The position numbers and the translations under genes are program-made. DNA of 64,000 bases from Flavivirga jejuensis (GTDB lineage Bacteria; Bacteroidota; Bacteroidia; Flavobacteriales; Flavobacteriaceae), in assembly GCF_030540765.1 (NCBI RefSeq), contig NZ_JAUOEL010000001.1, positions 1,178,001-1,242,000 of the forward strand, written 5' to 3'. Numbering within the stretch: the first letter of the stretch is position 1; each line of letters starts with the position of its first letter. The notes beneath the pieces were generated by a model. The model searched no databases, was not told the origin of the DNA, and worked only from the letters and a program-made list of their open reading frames with translations. Positions 51,698-60,369 of the stretch are shown here, in pieces.

Positions 51698-52834
51698 ATG
51701 CCAGATATGAAAGTTCAACAAATATCCCTACAGGAGGATGATTGGCTAGAAAGTATTTCTATTTTAAATATAGAAGTCAATATATTTTTACTCTTTGTTT
51801 CCCCAGATTTTAATTCTAAAAGGGAGGTACTAGGCTTTATAAATAATAGGTATCCAGAAGCAACTATAATAGGATGTTCTACAGCAGGAGAAATATCGGA
51901 TGTTACTGTAAAAGACAAAACAATATCATTAACAGCATTACAATTAGATAAAGTTACCAGTAAAAAAGCATCAATCGAAATTCTAGATATGAATTGTAGC
52001 TACAAATCTGGAGAATACTTGGCAAAAAATCTTTATAATAAGGATTTGAGGCATGTATTGGTTTTAAGTGATGGACTTAATGTTAATGGTGCCGATTTAG
52101 TTTCAGGATTACAATCGGTAATTCCTAATGTGAGTATTACAGGAGGATTAGCTGCCGATGGTTCTAACTTTAATAAAACATTTGTAATTAATAATAATGA
52201 AATAGTTGATAAAACTATTATCGCCTTAGGTTTTTATGGAGACAATCTAAAAGTTGGTTTTAGCTCAAAAGGAGGATGGGATAGTTTTGGTATAGAACGA
52301 TTGGTGACAAAATCTGATAAAAATGTTCTTTATGAATTAGATGGTTTACCAGCCTTAGAATTATATAAATCCTTTTTAGGAAAACAAGCCGATAATTTAC
52401 CAAGTTCAGGGTTGTTATTTCCTTTAAATATGCGTGAAGACGAAGACTCGATACCAGTAGTTAGAACTATTTTAGCTGTAAACGAAGCAGATCAAAGTTT
52501 AATATTTGCAGGGAATATTCCTGAAGGTTCTTATGTGCGTTTAATGAAAGCAAATATTGATAGGTTAATAGATGGCGCTGCAGATTCTGCGATTGAAGCT
52601 AATAAAGAACAAGAAGAGAGCTCCGAATTAGCTATTCTTATTAGTTGTGTAGGACGTCGTTTAGTTTTAAAACAACTGGTAGAAGAAGAAGTTGAAGCAG
52701 TAAGAGAAATTATAGGAGAGAAACCTAGTATTACAGGTTTTTATTCATACGGAGAAATTGCTCCTTTTGGAGAATTTTCGCCTTGTGAATTGCATAATCA
52801 GACGATGACTATTACAACACTTTCAGAATGTTAA
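51698..52834 (+). CDS. FIST-domain sensor protein
   Basis: 378 residues with FIST_N followed by FIST_C. 'LFVSPDFNSKREVLGFINNRYPEATIIGCSTAGEIS' and 'HVLVLSDGLNVNGADLVSGL..VSITGGLAADGSNF' are FIST_N hallmarks; 'LPALELYKSFLG', 'AGNIPEGSYVRLMKAN', 'ISCVGRRLVLKQLVEEE' and 'GFYSYGEIAPFG' are FIST_C. No membrane segment. FIST domains are thought to bind small ligands such as amino acids. The stop overlaps the next gene, a hybrid histidine kinase, by 7 bp, so this protein is very likely its sensory input. Confidence 0.92.
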   Translation: MPDMKVQQISLQEDDWLESISILNIEVNIFLLFVSPDFNSKREVLGFINNRYPEATIIGCSTAGEISDVTVKDKTISLTALQLDKVTSKKASIEILDMNCSYKSGEYLAKNLYNKDLRHVLVLSDGLNVNGADLVSGLQSVIPNVSITGGLAADGSNFNKTFVINNNEIVDKTIIALGFYGDNLKVGFSSKGGWDSFGIERLVTKSDKNVLYELDGLPALELYKSFLGKQADNLPSSGLLFPLNMREDEDSIPVVRTILAVNEADQSLIFAGNIPEGSYVRLMKANIDRLIDGAADSAIEANKEQEESSELAILISCVGRRLVLKQLVEEEVEAVREIIGEKPSITGFYSYGEIAPFGEFSPCELHNQTMTITTLSEC

Positions 52835-54567
52835 ACAAAGACCACCATAGACTATTAAAACGTCAGCTTAAAAAGGCAGGATTAGATGGTTGTGAGAACC
52901 CAGAATTTGTTCAATTCTTTAATATGGTTAACGAGGCTTATAAAAGTTTTGATAAAGATGTAAATCACATTGAAAATATTCTTGAAGAAAGTTCTAGAGA
53001 ATTATTTGTGGCCAATCAAAGGTTAATAAAAGAAAGGGATCATACCAACACAAAATTAGAAAATATTGTTGATAATATTGGAGGTGTTCTTTTTGAGACA
53101 GATCTGGATGGAAACTTTACCTTTTTAAATAATGCGTGGACAGAATATTCAGGAATTCCTATTGATAATGCCGTAGGAAAAAGTTTTAGACACTTTTTAG
53201 ATGGAGTGAATATAGATGGCTTTAAACGATTTGATGATTTGTTTTCTAGGAAAAAAGAATATATCAAATTCATATTTAAGCATGAGAAAAATGGTGAATT
53301 AATGTGGTTTGAGGCAAAATCAAAACTCTTTAAAGATTCTAAAGGGAACTCCATTGGTTTTATAGGTACAATTATAGATATAACTAATCTAAAAGAGGCA
53401 GAAATAGAATTACAGAAAGCAAGTAAATCTAAAGACGAATTTTTATCTACAATGTCTCATGAAATTAGAACACCACTAAATGCAGTTACAGGATTAGCTA
53501 ATATCCTATTAATGGAAAAGTACTTGCCACACCAATTAGAAAATCTAAAAGCATTAAAATATTCGGGAGAACATTTATTAGGATTAATAAATGATTTGTT
53601 AGATTTTGATAAAATAAAATCGGGGAAACTAAAACTTATAGAGAAAGATTTTAGCTTAAATTATTTTTTAGAAAGTATAAAATCTCATTTTGGTTTAAGA
53701 ATAGAAAAGAAAGGATTAATTTTCAATGTCATTAAAGAAAATGATGTACCTGATAATATTATTGGAGATAAATTAAAATTGACTCAAATAATTAAAAACC
53801 TATTGAGTAATTCTTTGAAGTTTACAGAGAATGGGTGTATTAACTTTATTATTAGCAATTTAGGTGTAAAGGAGAATAAAATAAAGCTTGTTTTTAAAGT
53901 AAAAGACACAGGAATAGGGATCTCAAAAAATAGGCAGAAATCTATTTTTGAAAGTTTTATTCAAGCAAATTCAGAAACTTCTGTAAAATATGGAGGTACA
54001 GGTCTTGGCTTATCGATAAGTAAAAAACTGTTAAACCTTCAAGGTAGTGATTTGAAAGTTGAAAGTGACCTTGGTAAAGGTGCAACATTTTCGTTTGAGA
54101 TCACCTATAAAGTAAGTAACAGACTTAGTGTTTATGAGCCAGATATGATTAAAATGCAACCAGATTATGAACCTATAGACATAAATGTACTAGTTGCAGA
54201 GGATAATAAAATGAATGTACTAATACTTAAACGTTTTTTTAATAATTGGGGCATTACATATACTATTGCCGAAAATGGTGAAGAAGTATTAGATTTCTTT
54301 GAAGAATTCGATTATGATTTAATACTAATGGATTTGCAAATGCCAAAGATAAATGGATATCAAGCAGCGAAAATTATTAGAAATTCAAAAAATGAAAATA
54401 AAGCAAGTGTCCCAATAATTGCTTTAACAGCATTTGCTCAAACAGATGTTAAAAAGAAAACAGAACAATATAAAATGAATGGATTTATGGGGAAGCCTTT
54501 CAATCCAGAAAAATTATACAAATTGCTAAAATCTTATGGTAAGGCTTATAATATAAAAGCCATATGA
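52828..54567 (+). CDS. Hybrid histidine kinase (PAS-HisKA-HATPase-REC)
   Basis: 579 residues, no membrane helix. A short helical start (1-70), PAS about 75-190 ('NIGGVLFETDLDGNFTFLNN'), HisKA with His211 in 'STMSHEIRTPLNAV', HATPase with N-box 'LLSNSLKF', G1 'KDTGIGI', G2 'GGTGLGLSISKKL', and a C-terminal receiver with Glu458-Asp459, phospho-Asp502 ('MDLQMPKING') and Lys556. No output domain, so the phosphate must pass on to another protein. Co-translated with the FIST protein. Cytosolic sensing is implied. Confidence 0.92.
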   Translation: MLNKDHHRLLKRQLKKAGLDGCENPEFVQFFNMVNEAYKSFDKDVNHIENILEESSRELFVANQRLIKERDHTNTKLENIVDNIGGVLFETDLDGNFTFLNNAWTEYSGIPIDNAVGKSFRHFLDGVNIDGFKRFDDLFSRKKEYIKFIFKHEKNGELMWFEAKSKLFKDSKGNSIGFIGTIIDITNLKEAEIELQKASKSKDEFLSTMSHEIRTPLNAVTGLANILLMEKYLPHQLENLKALKYSGEHLLGLINDLLDFDKIKSGKLKLIEKDFSLNYFLESIKSHFGLRIEKKGLIFNVIKENDVPDNIIGDKLKLTQIIKNLLSNSLKFTENGCINFIISNLGVKENKIKLVFKVKDTGIGISKNRQKSIFESFIQANSETSVKYGGTGLGLSISKKLLNLQGSDLKVESDLGKGATFSFEITYKVSNRLSVYEPDMIKMQPDYEPIDINVLVAEDNKMNVLILKRFFNNWGITYTIAENGEEVLDFFEEFDYDLILMDLQMPKINGYQAAKIIRNSKNENKASVPIIALTAFAQTDVKKKTEQYKMNGFMGKPFNPEKLYKLLKSYGKAYNIKAI

Positions 54568-54713
54568 TTCTACTTCAATATAGTACCATCAATTAGCCAA
54601 TAACAAAACTTGTTTTTACTCAGTTGGTATTTAGCTTTTTTTGCTACAAATTTTTTGTATGTATTTTCTTAATATAATTAGGAATTTATGTTCAGCAGTT
54701 TTACTTTAGTTGC

Positions 54714-55985
54714 ATGCAAGAAGATTTTTTACATTACATCTGGAAACATAAAAAATTTCAAATAAATCATCTTAAATCAATAACAGAAGAAATAGTTATA
54801 ATTAATACAGTTGGGCAGCATAATTTAAATGCTGGACCAGATTTTTTTAATGCACAAGTCACCATTAATGAACAACTTTGGGCAGGAAATGTAGAGATTC
54901 ATGTGAAATCATCCGATTGGTTTTTGCATAATCACGAACAAGATAAAGCATATGATAATGTTATTTTACATGTGGTTTGGGAACACGACACAGATATTTT
55001 TAGAAAAGATAATACAGTAATACCTACTCTAGAGTTAAAAAAGTTTGTTAAAAAAGATGTTTTAAATAATTATAAAAAACTATTTACTAAACAAAGTAAA
55101 TGGATTAACTGCGAACATAGTTTTACAGGTATTGATGATTTTGTTTTAAACAATTGGTTAGAACGGTTGTACTTAGAGCGTTTGGTACGAAAAACTAAGA
55201 CAATACAAAGGCTTCTAAAAGAATCAAAAAATGATTGGGAAGCAGTACTATTTAAAATGTTAGCTAAAAATTTCGGACTAAAAGTAAACGGGGATTCATT
55301 TTTTAGTATGGCACAATCCATTAATTTTTCAATAATTAGAAAATCACAGTCAAACCAACAAACTTTAGAAGCACTATTGTTTGGGCAATCTGGGTTGTTA
55401 GAACAAGATATTGAAAATGCCTACTATTTAAGTATGATTAAAGAATACCAATTTTTAAAACAAAAATTTAAATTAGAAAATAACCAAACATTACCATGTC
55501 ACTTTTTTAGATTGCGTCCATCAAATTTTCCAACAATTAGATTATCTCAATTGGCTAGTTTATATCATCTGCATCAAAACCTATTTTCAAAGATTATAGA
55601 AACAAACAGATTAGACGATTTTTATAAACTATTTAAAATATCAACATCAACGTTTTGGGAAACGTATTATACCTTTCAAAAAGAATCAAAATCATCTAAA
55701 AAAACACTTACCAAATCGTTTATAGATCTATTACTAATCAATACAATCCTTCCTCTTAAATTCTGTTATGCAAAACAAAAGGGAGAAGCGTGTGAGGTCG
55801 ATATTATAAAAATTGCGACTTCAATTACCTCAGAAAAAAATAGTATTATTGATGCATTTAATAACTTAAAAAAAGTTTCAAAATCGGCATTAGATTCTCA
55901 AGCACTCATTCAGCTAAAAACAGAATATTGCGATAAAAATAAATGTTTACAATGTGCAGTAGGTAATACTTTAATCACTAAATAA
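54714..55985 (+). CDS. DUF2851 family protein
   Basis: 423 residues. Recognised by 'QEDFLHYIWKHKKF', 'VGQHNLNAGPDFFNAQVTI', 'WAGNVEIHVKSSDWFLHNHE', 'YDNVILHVVWEHD' and a C-terminal 'DKNKCLQCAVGNTLIT' with a Cys pair. The family is nearly confined to Bacteroidota and is of unknown function; the N-terminal block resembles a nuclease-like fold (E-I-H-V-K-S), though catalysis is unproven. Followed by a repeat element and a PspC gene. Confidence 0.85.
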   Translation: MQEDFLHYIWKHKKFQINHLKSITEEIVIINTVGQHNLNAGPDFFNAQVTINEQLWAGNVEIHVKSSDWFLHNHEQDKAYDNVILHVVWEHDTDIFRKDNTVIPTLELKKFVKKDVLNNYKKLFTKQSKWINCEHSFTGIDDFVLNNWLERLYLERLVRKTKTIQRLLKESKNDWEAVLFKMLAKNFGLKVNGDSFFSMAQSINFSIIRKSQSNQQTLEALLFGQSGLLEQDIENAYYLSMIKEYQFLKQKFKLENNQTLPCHFFRLRPSNFPTIRLSQLASLYHLHQNLFSKIIETNRLDDFYKLFKISTSTFWETYYTFQKESKSSKKTLTKSFIDLLLINTILPLKFCYAKQKGEACEVDIIKIATSITSEKNSIIDAFNNLKKVSKSALDSQALIQLKTEYCDKNKCLQCAVGNTLITK

Positions 55986-56072
55986 TAATAATTTACTTCC
56001 TTATAATTTTTTAAGGTTTAAACTAATTAGTCATTACGATGAAAGAAGTCTCTAAAATGTATAATTTTATTA

Positions 56073-56233
56073 AGAAACTGTTTAAGTTTAGTTTTTGGAA
56101 TTAGTATGGGAGGATTACATTCTCAGTCAAGGCAAAATAAAAGTGAATAGCATCGTTATTAAAAGACATTTTGCTGAAGAAAGAGGACTTAAGACGACAA
56201 AATAAACTAAAGGATAAAATTTAAACAGTTTCT
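56073..56233. repeat. 161-bp inverted-repeat (MITE-like) element, copy B
   Basis: AGAAACTGTTTAAGTTT (56073) and the complementary end AGAAACTGTTTAAATTT (56233) are inverted repeats of 15 matches in 17. The size and the internal 'CAGTCAAGGCAAAAT' (compare CAGTATAAGGCAAAAT in copy A) mark it as the same family as 26569-26730. It ends 23 bp before the PspC start codon. The remainder of 55986-56256 is gene-free. Confidence 0.65.
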
Positions 56234-56256
56234 AAATTTTATATTTAAATTGCGGC

Positions 56257-56484
56257 ATGAACAATATCTACAAATCATTATTATTTTTTCAAAAACATGG
56301 CTATTATGTTTGTCAACGTATAGCAGATCGATTTGGTATTAGAGCAAAGGTGGTAAGAATATCATTTATGTACTTAACGTTTGTAACTGTTGGTTTTGGT
56401 TTTGCACTATATTTGTTCTTAGCATTTTGGATAAAAATTAAAGATTTAGTTTATACCAAACGCTCATCTGTTTTCGATTTATAA
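56257..56484 (+). CDS. PspC-domain membrane protein
   Basis: 75 residues. 'GYYVCQRIADRFGIRAKVVRISFMYLTFVTVGFGFALYLFLAFWIKI' is a PspC domain: a basic amphipathic start and one or two membrane helices. PspC proteins in E. coli activate the phage-shock response; in Bacteroidota the role is undefined. It lies just behind repeat copy B, whose right end and the following TTTTATATTT tract probably provide the promoter. A second repeat element starts at its stop codon. Confidence 0.8.
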   Translation: MNNIYKSLLFFQKHGYYVCQRIADRFGIRAKVVRISFMYLTFVTVGFGFALYLFLAFWIKIKDLVYTKRSSVFDL

Positions 56485-56632
56485 TACCAATTTAAGTATG
56501 GCATTATATGCCGAAAACAAAGTTGCTTTTTAATTATATTACGCTGTTATTGATTTGTCATAACTATAGTTAAAGGAAATAGAATGAAAATGAACGAGTT
56601 TGAATATGTCATTTTGTACTTAAATTTGGTAT
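56484..56632. repeat. 149-bp inverted-repeat element filling an intergenic space
   Basis: ATACCAATTTAAGTA (56484-56498) and the complement of 56617-56632, ATACCAAATTTAAGTA, match apart from one extra A. The element starts at the last base of the PspC stop codon and ends 5 bp before the channel start, so it occupies the whole gap. An internal TGGCATTATATGCC palindrome is present. Confidence 0.65.
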
Positions 56633-56637
56633 AGTAT

Positions 56638-57657
56638 ATGAATCCACTTATAAAGTTTTTTAGAAATAAAATATATACAGCTGTACTTTTGTTGGTACTT
56701 ATTTTGTTAATAGGTATTACAGGATATAAAATGGTATCGGACTATTCTTGGGTTGATGCGTTTTATATGACTGTTATTACCATGACAACTGTTGGTTTTG
56801 GAGAGGTGGTTCCTCTTGACGATCAATCAAAAATTTTTACTATATTTTTAATATTGGCAAGTGTCGTTATTGTAGGTTATGCGCTTTCAGTAATTACAGA
56901 GTATATTCTAAGCAAAAACGATTTCGATGAATTAAAACATAAGAAAATGCAAAAAAAGATAGATGGTTTTAAAAACCATATTGTTATTTGTGGTTACGGG
57001 AGAAATGGTAAACAAGCAGCTAGGAAACTTTTAGCATATAACAAGCAATTTGTAGTTATTGAAAAAGATAAAGAAGCAGAAGAACGTTTGGAAATGGATA
57101 ATATTTCTTATGTTATTGGTAATGCCAATGAAGATGAAATACTTCTTCAAGCAGGAATTGATAAAGCTTCCTGTTTAATATCTGCATTACCTAATGATGC
57201 TGATAACTTATTTGTGGTGCTTTCAACCAGACAATTAAATAAGTCTATAAATATTATTAGTCGGGCGTCTTTAGAAACATCATATAAAAAATTAAAATTA
57301 GCGGGAGCCAATAACGTTATTTTACCAGACAAAATAGGAGGGGATCATATGGCTTCTTTAGTTGTAGTTCCAGGTTTAATGGAATTTGTAGATAACCTTT
57401 CTATAGTAGGGAAATCAAATATTAATATAGAAGAAGTTGCTGTTGAAAAGTTATATGATACTAAAGAAACTAAAACAATAAAAGATTTGGATCTACGTAA
57501 AAAAACAGGTTGTAGCATTATTGGTTATAAAAATGAAAATGGTGAATATCTAGTAAACCCAGAGGCAGAACTAGAATTAGCATCAAATTCTAAAATTATC
57601 GTTTTAGGCAGACCAGAACAAATAGATGCGCTCAATTCTACTTACAATATAAATTAA
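56638..57657 (+). CDS. Two-helix potassium channel with TrkA-N/TrkA-C (RCK) domains
   Basis: 339 residues. Two membrane helices flank a pore with the filter 'TTVGFGE' (about 50-56), then a soluble RCK/TrkA-N domain starting 'HIVICGYGRNGKQAARKLL' (about 112-130) with 'YVIGNANEDEILLQAGI' and 'SRASLETSYKKLKLAGANNVILPDKIGG', ending in a TrkA-C part ('LDLRKKTGCSIIGYKNENG'). The same plan as MthK-type channels gated by ligands or NAD(H)-type cofactors. ATG just after the repeat element; some transcription probably reads through from PspC. Confidence 0.9.
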   Translation: MNPLIKFFRNKIYTAVLLLVLILLIGITGYKMVSDYSWVDAFYMTVITMTTVGFGEVVPLDDQSKIFTIFLILASVVIVGYALSVITEYILSKNDFDELKHKKMQKKIDGFKNHIVICGYGRNGKQAARKLLAYNKQFVVIEKDKEAEERLEMDNISYVIGNANEDEILLQAGIDKASCLISALPNDADNLFVVLSTRQLNKSINIISRASLETSYKKLKLAGANNVILPDKIGGDHMASLVVVPGLMEFVDNLSIVGKSNINIEEVAVEKLYDTKETKTIKDLDLRKKTGCSIIGYKNENGEYLVNPEAELELASNSKIIVLGRPEQIDALNSTYNIN

Positions 57658-57764
57658 AGAATTCTCGATTTTAACAAGCTTTGTTTTAACAAATCATTTT
57701 TTTTTAGCATCTTGCTGGTTTTTAGTCCGAATTTTTCAATAAAACTAATTAATGTAATTTTCTT

Positions 57765-59366
57765 ATGAAGAAATATTTTCTTACAATATTCACTTTGATA
57801 TCCCCATTTTTAACATTTGCACAAGAAACAGTCGAAAAAGGATTGGATCAACGTATTGATGAAGGTTTTAAACCTTTCTCCGATGCTGTTTTTAATACGA
57901 TTTTCTTTCCTGTTTTTGGAATTCCTTTTGTATTGATTTTATTAGTATTCAGTGCTTTGTTTTTTACTATATATTTTGGTTTTCCAAATATTAAATATTT
58001 TGGAAAAGCCATTAATACCGTAAGAGGTAAATATGATGAAATTGAAGGGGGGCATAAAGCGGAAGATACCTCAATGACCATTGATGGTGATATACGTGAT
58101 ACAATAAGAGATGAAAGCCAGGAAGGGGAAGTAAGTCATTTTCAGGCTTTAGCAACAGCTGTTTCTGGTACTGTAGGAAACGGGAATATTGCAGGAGTAG
58201 CATTAGCAATTGCTTTAGGAGGTCCTGGAGCAACGTTTTGGATGATTATTTGTGGACTATTAGGAATGTCTTCTAAATTTGTAGAATGTACACTTGGTGT
58301 TCAATATAGAGATGTTGGAGAAGATGGAACGGTTTACGGCGGCCCTATGTATTATATTAGTAAAGGCTTAAAAGAAAAAGGGTTTGCTACGTTAGGAAAG
58401 GTTGCAGCTGCATTTTTTGCGATTTTTTGTATTGGAGGATCTTTTGGTGGTGGTAATGCTGCACAATCTAATCAAGCAACCATTGTATTAAAAGATTTAC
58501 TAGGATTGGATAATGCAGGAGCAGGCTTTTGGATAGGTGTTATATTAGCTGTTTTGGTAGGGATCATTATTATTGGAGGTATTAAAAGGATAGCTTCGGT
58601 TACAGAAAAGGTAGTGCCTTTTATGGCAGTTTTTTATCTACTAGCTTGTTTATATATAATTTTTAGCAATTTTTCATTAGTAGACGATGCTATCGGTTTA
58701 ATCTTTACAGAAGCTTTCAACCCTACAGCAATTGGTGTTGGTAGTCTTATAGGTGTATTGCTGGTAGGATTTAAACGAGCCGCTTTTTCAAATGAGGCAG
58801 GAGCAGGTTCTGCATCCATTGCGCATTCTGCAGTAAAAACAAATTATTCAGCATCCGAAGGATTAGTAGCATTATTAGAGCCTTTCATTGATACCGTAGT
58901 TATTTGTACAATGACAGCTTTAGTTATTATTATATTCAATTTTGGCGGTGCATTTCAATATGGAGGAGATGGTTTAGGAGCTGTAATGATTGATGGTATT
59001 TCTTATGAAGGTGCTGGAATTACATCAAAAGCATTTGCACAATATATACCTTACTCTAATGTGTTTTTAACAATTGCAGTGGTTCTATTTGCAGTTTCAA
59101 CAATGATCTCTTGGTCTTATTATGGATTACAATCCTGGAAATTTTTATTCGGTAGAGGTAAAGCAGCAGATTTAGCTTATAAACTTTTATTTTTATTATT
59201 TGTTATCATTGGAGCAGCAGCAAGTATGGGATCTATCTGGCAATTCTCTGATGCTATGATTTTTGCAATGATATTCCCTAATATGATTGGGTTATTCTTT
59301 TTATTCCCTGTGGTTAAAAAGCAATTAAAAAGATATTTAGGTGCTATAAAAGCAGCAAAAGCATAA
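57765..59366 (+). CDS. Sodium:alanine symporter (AGCS family)
   Basis: 533 residues. A signal-like start (MKKYFLTIFTLISPFLTFAQ) precedes 9 to 11 membrane helices. The AGCS core 'HFQALATAVSGTVGNGNIAGVALAIALGGPGATFWM' (about 125-160), 'ECTLGVQYRD', 'YGGPMYYISKGL' and 'AAFSNEAGAGSASIAHSA' are clear. Imports alanine or glycine with Na+. The periplasmic loop EGGHKAEDTSMTIDG is a flavobacterial insertion between helices. Terminated by the hairpin at 59388-59430. Confidence 0.92.
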   Translation: MKKYFLTIFTLISPFLTFAQETVEKGLDQRIDEGFKPFSDAVFNTIFFPVFGIPFVLILLVFSALFFTIYFGFPNIKYFGKAINTVRGKYDEIEGGHKAEDTSMTIDGDIRDTIRDESQEGEVSHFQALATAVSGTVGNGNIAGVALAIALGGPGATFWMIICGLLGMSSKFVECTLGVQYRDVGEDGTVYGGPMYYISKGLKEKGFATLGKVAAAFFAIFCIGGSFGGGNAAQSNQATIVLKDLLGLDNAGAGFWIGVILAVLVGIIIIGGIKRIASVTEKVVPFMAVFYLLACLYIIFSNFSLVDDAIGLIFTEAFNPTAIGVGSLIGVLLVGFKRAAFSNEAGAGSASIAHSAVKTNYSASEGLVALLEPFIDTVVICTMTALVIIIFNFGGAFQYGGDGLGAVMIDGISYEGAGITSKAFAQYIPYSNVFLTIAVVLFAVSTMISWSYYGLQSWKFLFGRGKAADLAYKLLFLLFVIIGAAASMGSIWQFSDAMIFAMIFPNMIGLFFLFPVVKKQLKRYLGAIKAAKA

Positions 59367-59375
59367 ATAACTTAC

Positions 59376-60254
59376 ATGCAAAATTTTAAATCCCATTTCA
59401 TGTTTTCTAGAGAACAACGAAATGGGATTTTTTTATTAATAATACTCATTGTAGGATTACAATGTGTTTATTTTTTTGTAGACGTTTCATCAGAAAACAT
59501 TTCAATTAATAAAGAAGAACTTGCAAGGTTTAATAAAGAAATTGATTCATTAAGGTTAGTGCAATTAGAAAAAAATGAAGTTAAAATATATCCTTTCAAC
59601 CCTAATTATATCACAGATTTTAAAGGCGCATCATTAGGGATGTCTAATAAAGAAATAGACAGATTGCTAGCTTTTAGAAAACAGAATCATTGGATTAATT
59701 CAATAAAGCAATTTCAAGAAATTACTAAAATATCAGATTCACTTTTAAATCAAATATCACCATATTTTAAATTTCCAGAATGGGTAACACATCCAAAAAC
59801 AAAGCAAAAGCCTGTTTTTAGTTATAATAATAAGTCAAAAACCTTTGCTGAAAAACGAGACCTAAATAAAGCGACGGCTCAAGATCTACAAAAAGTAAAT
59901 GGTATTGGAGTCGTTTATGCAGAACGTATTATAAGGTTTAGAAATAAATTTGTTGGAGGTTTTATTGATGTTATACAACTTCAAGACGTATATGGTTTAA
60001 GCCTAGAAGTAATAGAAAGGATAACGAACAATTTTACAGTAAAAACACCAAGGCAAATTAAAAAGATAAACATTAATAAGGCAACCGTAGATAACTTAGT
60101 AAATGTGCAGCATATAGATTATGATTTGGCATATAATATAATTGAACAACGTGAATTAAGAGAGGGGTATAAATCTTTAGATGAATTAAAAAAAGTAAAG
60201 GACTTTCCACTAAATAAAATCGATATAATTAAATTATATTTGTCCGTCGATTAA
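59376..60254 (+). CDS. ComEA-like helix-hairpin-helix protein
   Basis: 292 residues. An N-terminal membrane helix (IFLLIILIVGLQCVYFF, about 18-35) places the rest outside. Two tandem HhH domains: 'DLNKATAQDLQKVNGIGVVYAERIIRFRNK' (about 165-194) and 'INKATVDNLVNVQHIDYDLAYNIIE', an arrangement seen in ComEA-type DNA receptors, though flavobacterial versions are of unproven function. The start codon at 59376 lies 9 bp after the symporter stop, and a 12-bp stem with a T-run sits inside codons 5 to 20; a downstream ATG at 59400 also exists. Confidence 0.8.
   Translation: MQNFKSHFMFSREQRNGIFLLIILIVGLQCVYFFVDVSSENISINKEELARFNKEIDSLRLVQLEKNEVKIYPFNPNYITDFKGASLGMSNKEIDRLLAFRKQNHWINSIKQFQEITKISDSLLNQISPYFKFPEWVTHPKTKQKPVFSYNNKSKTFAEKRDLNKATAQDLQKVNGIGVVYAERIIRFRNKFVGGFIDVIQLQDVYGLSLEVIERITNNFTVKTPRQIKKININKATVDNLVNVQHIDYDLAYNIIEQRELREGYKSLDELKKVKDFPLNKIDIIKLYLSVD
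59388..59434 (+). terminator. Terminator-like hairpin inside the start of the HhH gene
   Basis: AAATCCCATTTC (59388-59399) pairs with GAAATGGGATTT (59419-59430), 12 perfect base pairs with a 19-nt loop, then TTTT and more T-rich sequence. It follows the symporter stop by 21 bp and thus looks like its terminator, although it overlaps the first codons of the HhH protein. Confidence 0.7.
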
Positions 60255-60369
60255 AAAAAATGCAGCATTTACAAAATGAGTATTAACTTGAAACTAACAT
60301 TAGTAAAGAAAAAAGTTAATTAGAAACGACAACTAAAAAACTAACCAATAAAAATAATAAATTTAATAA

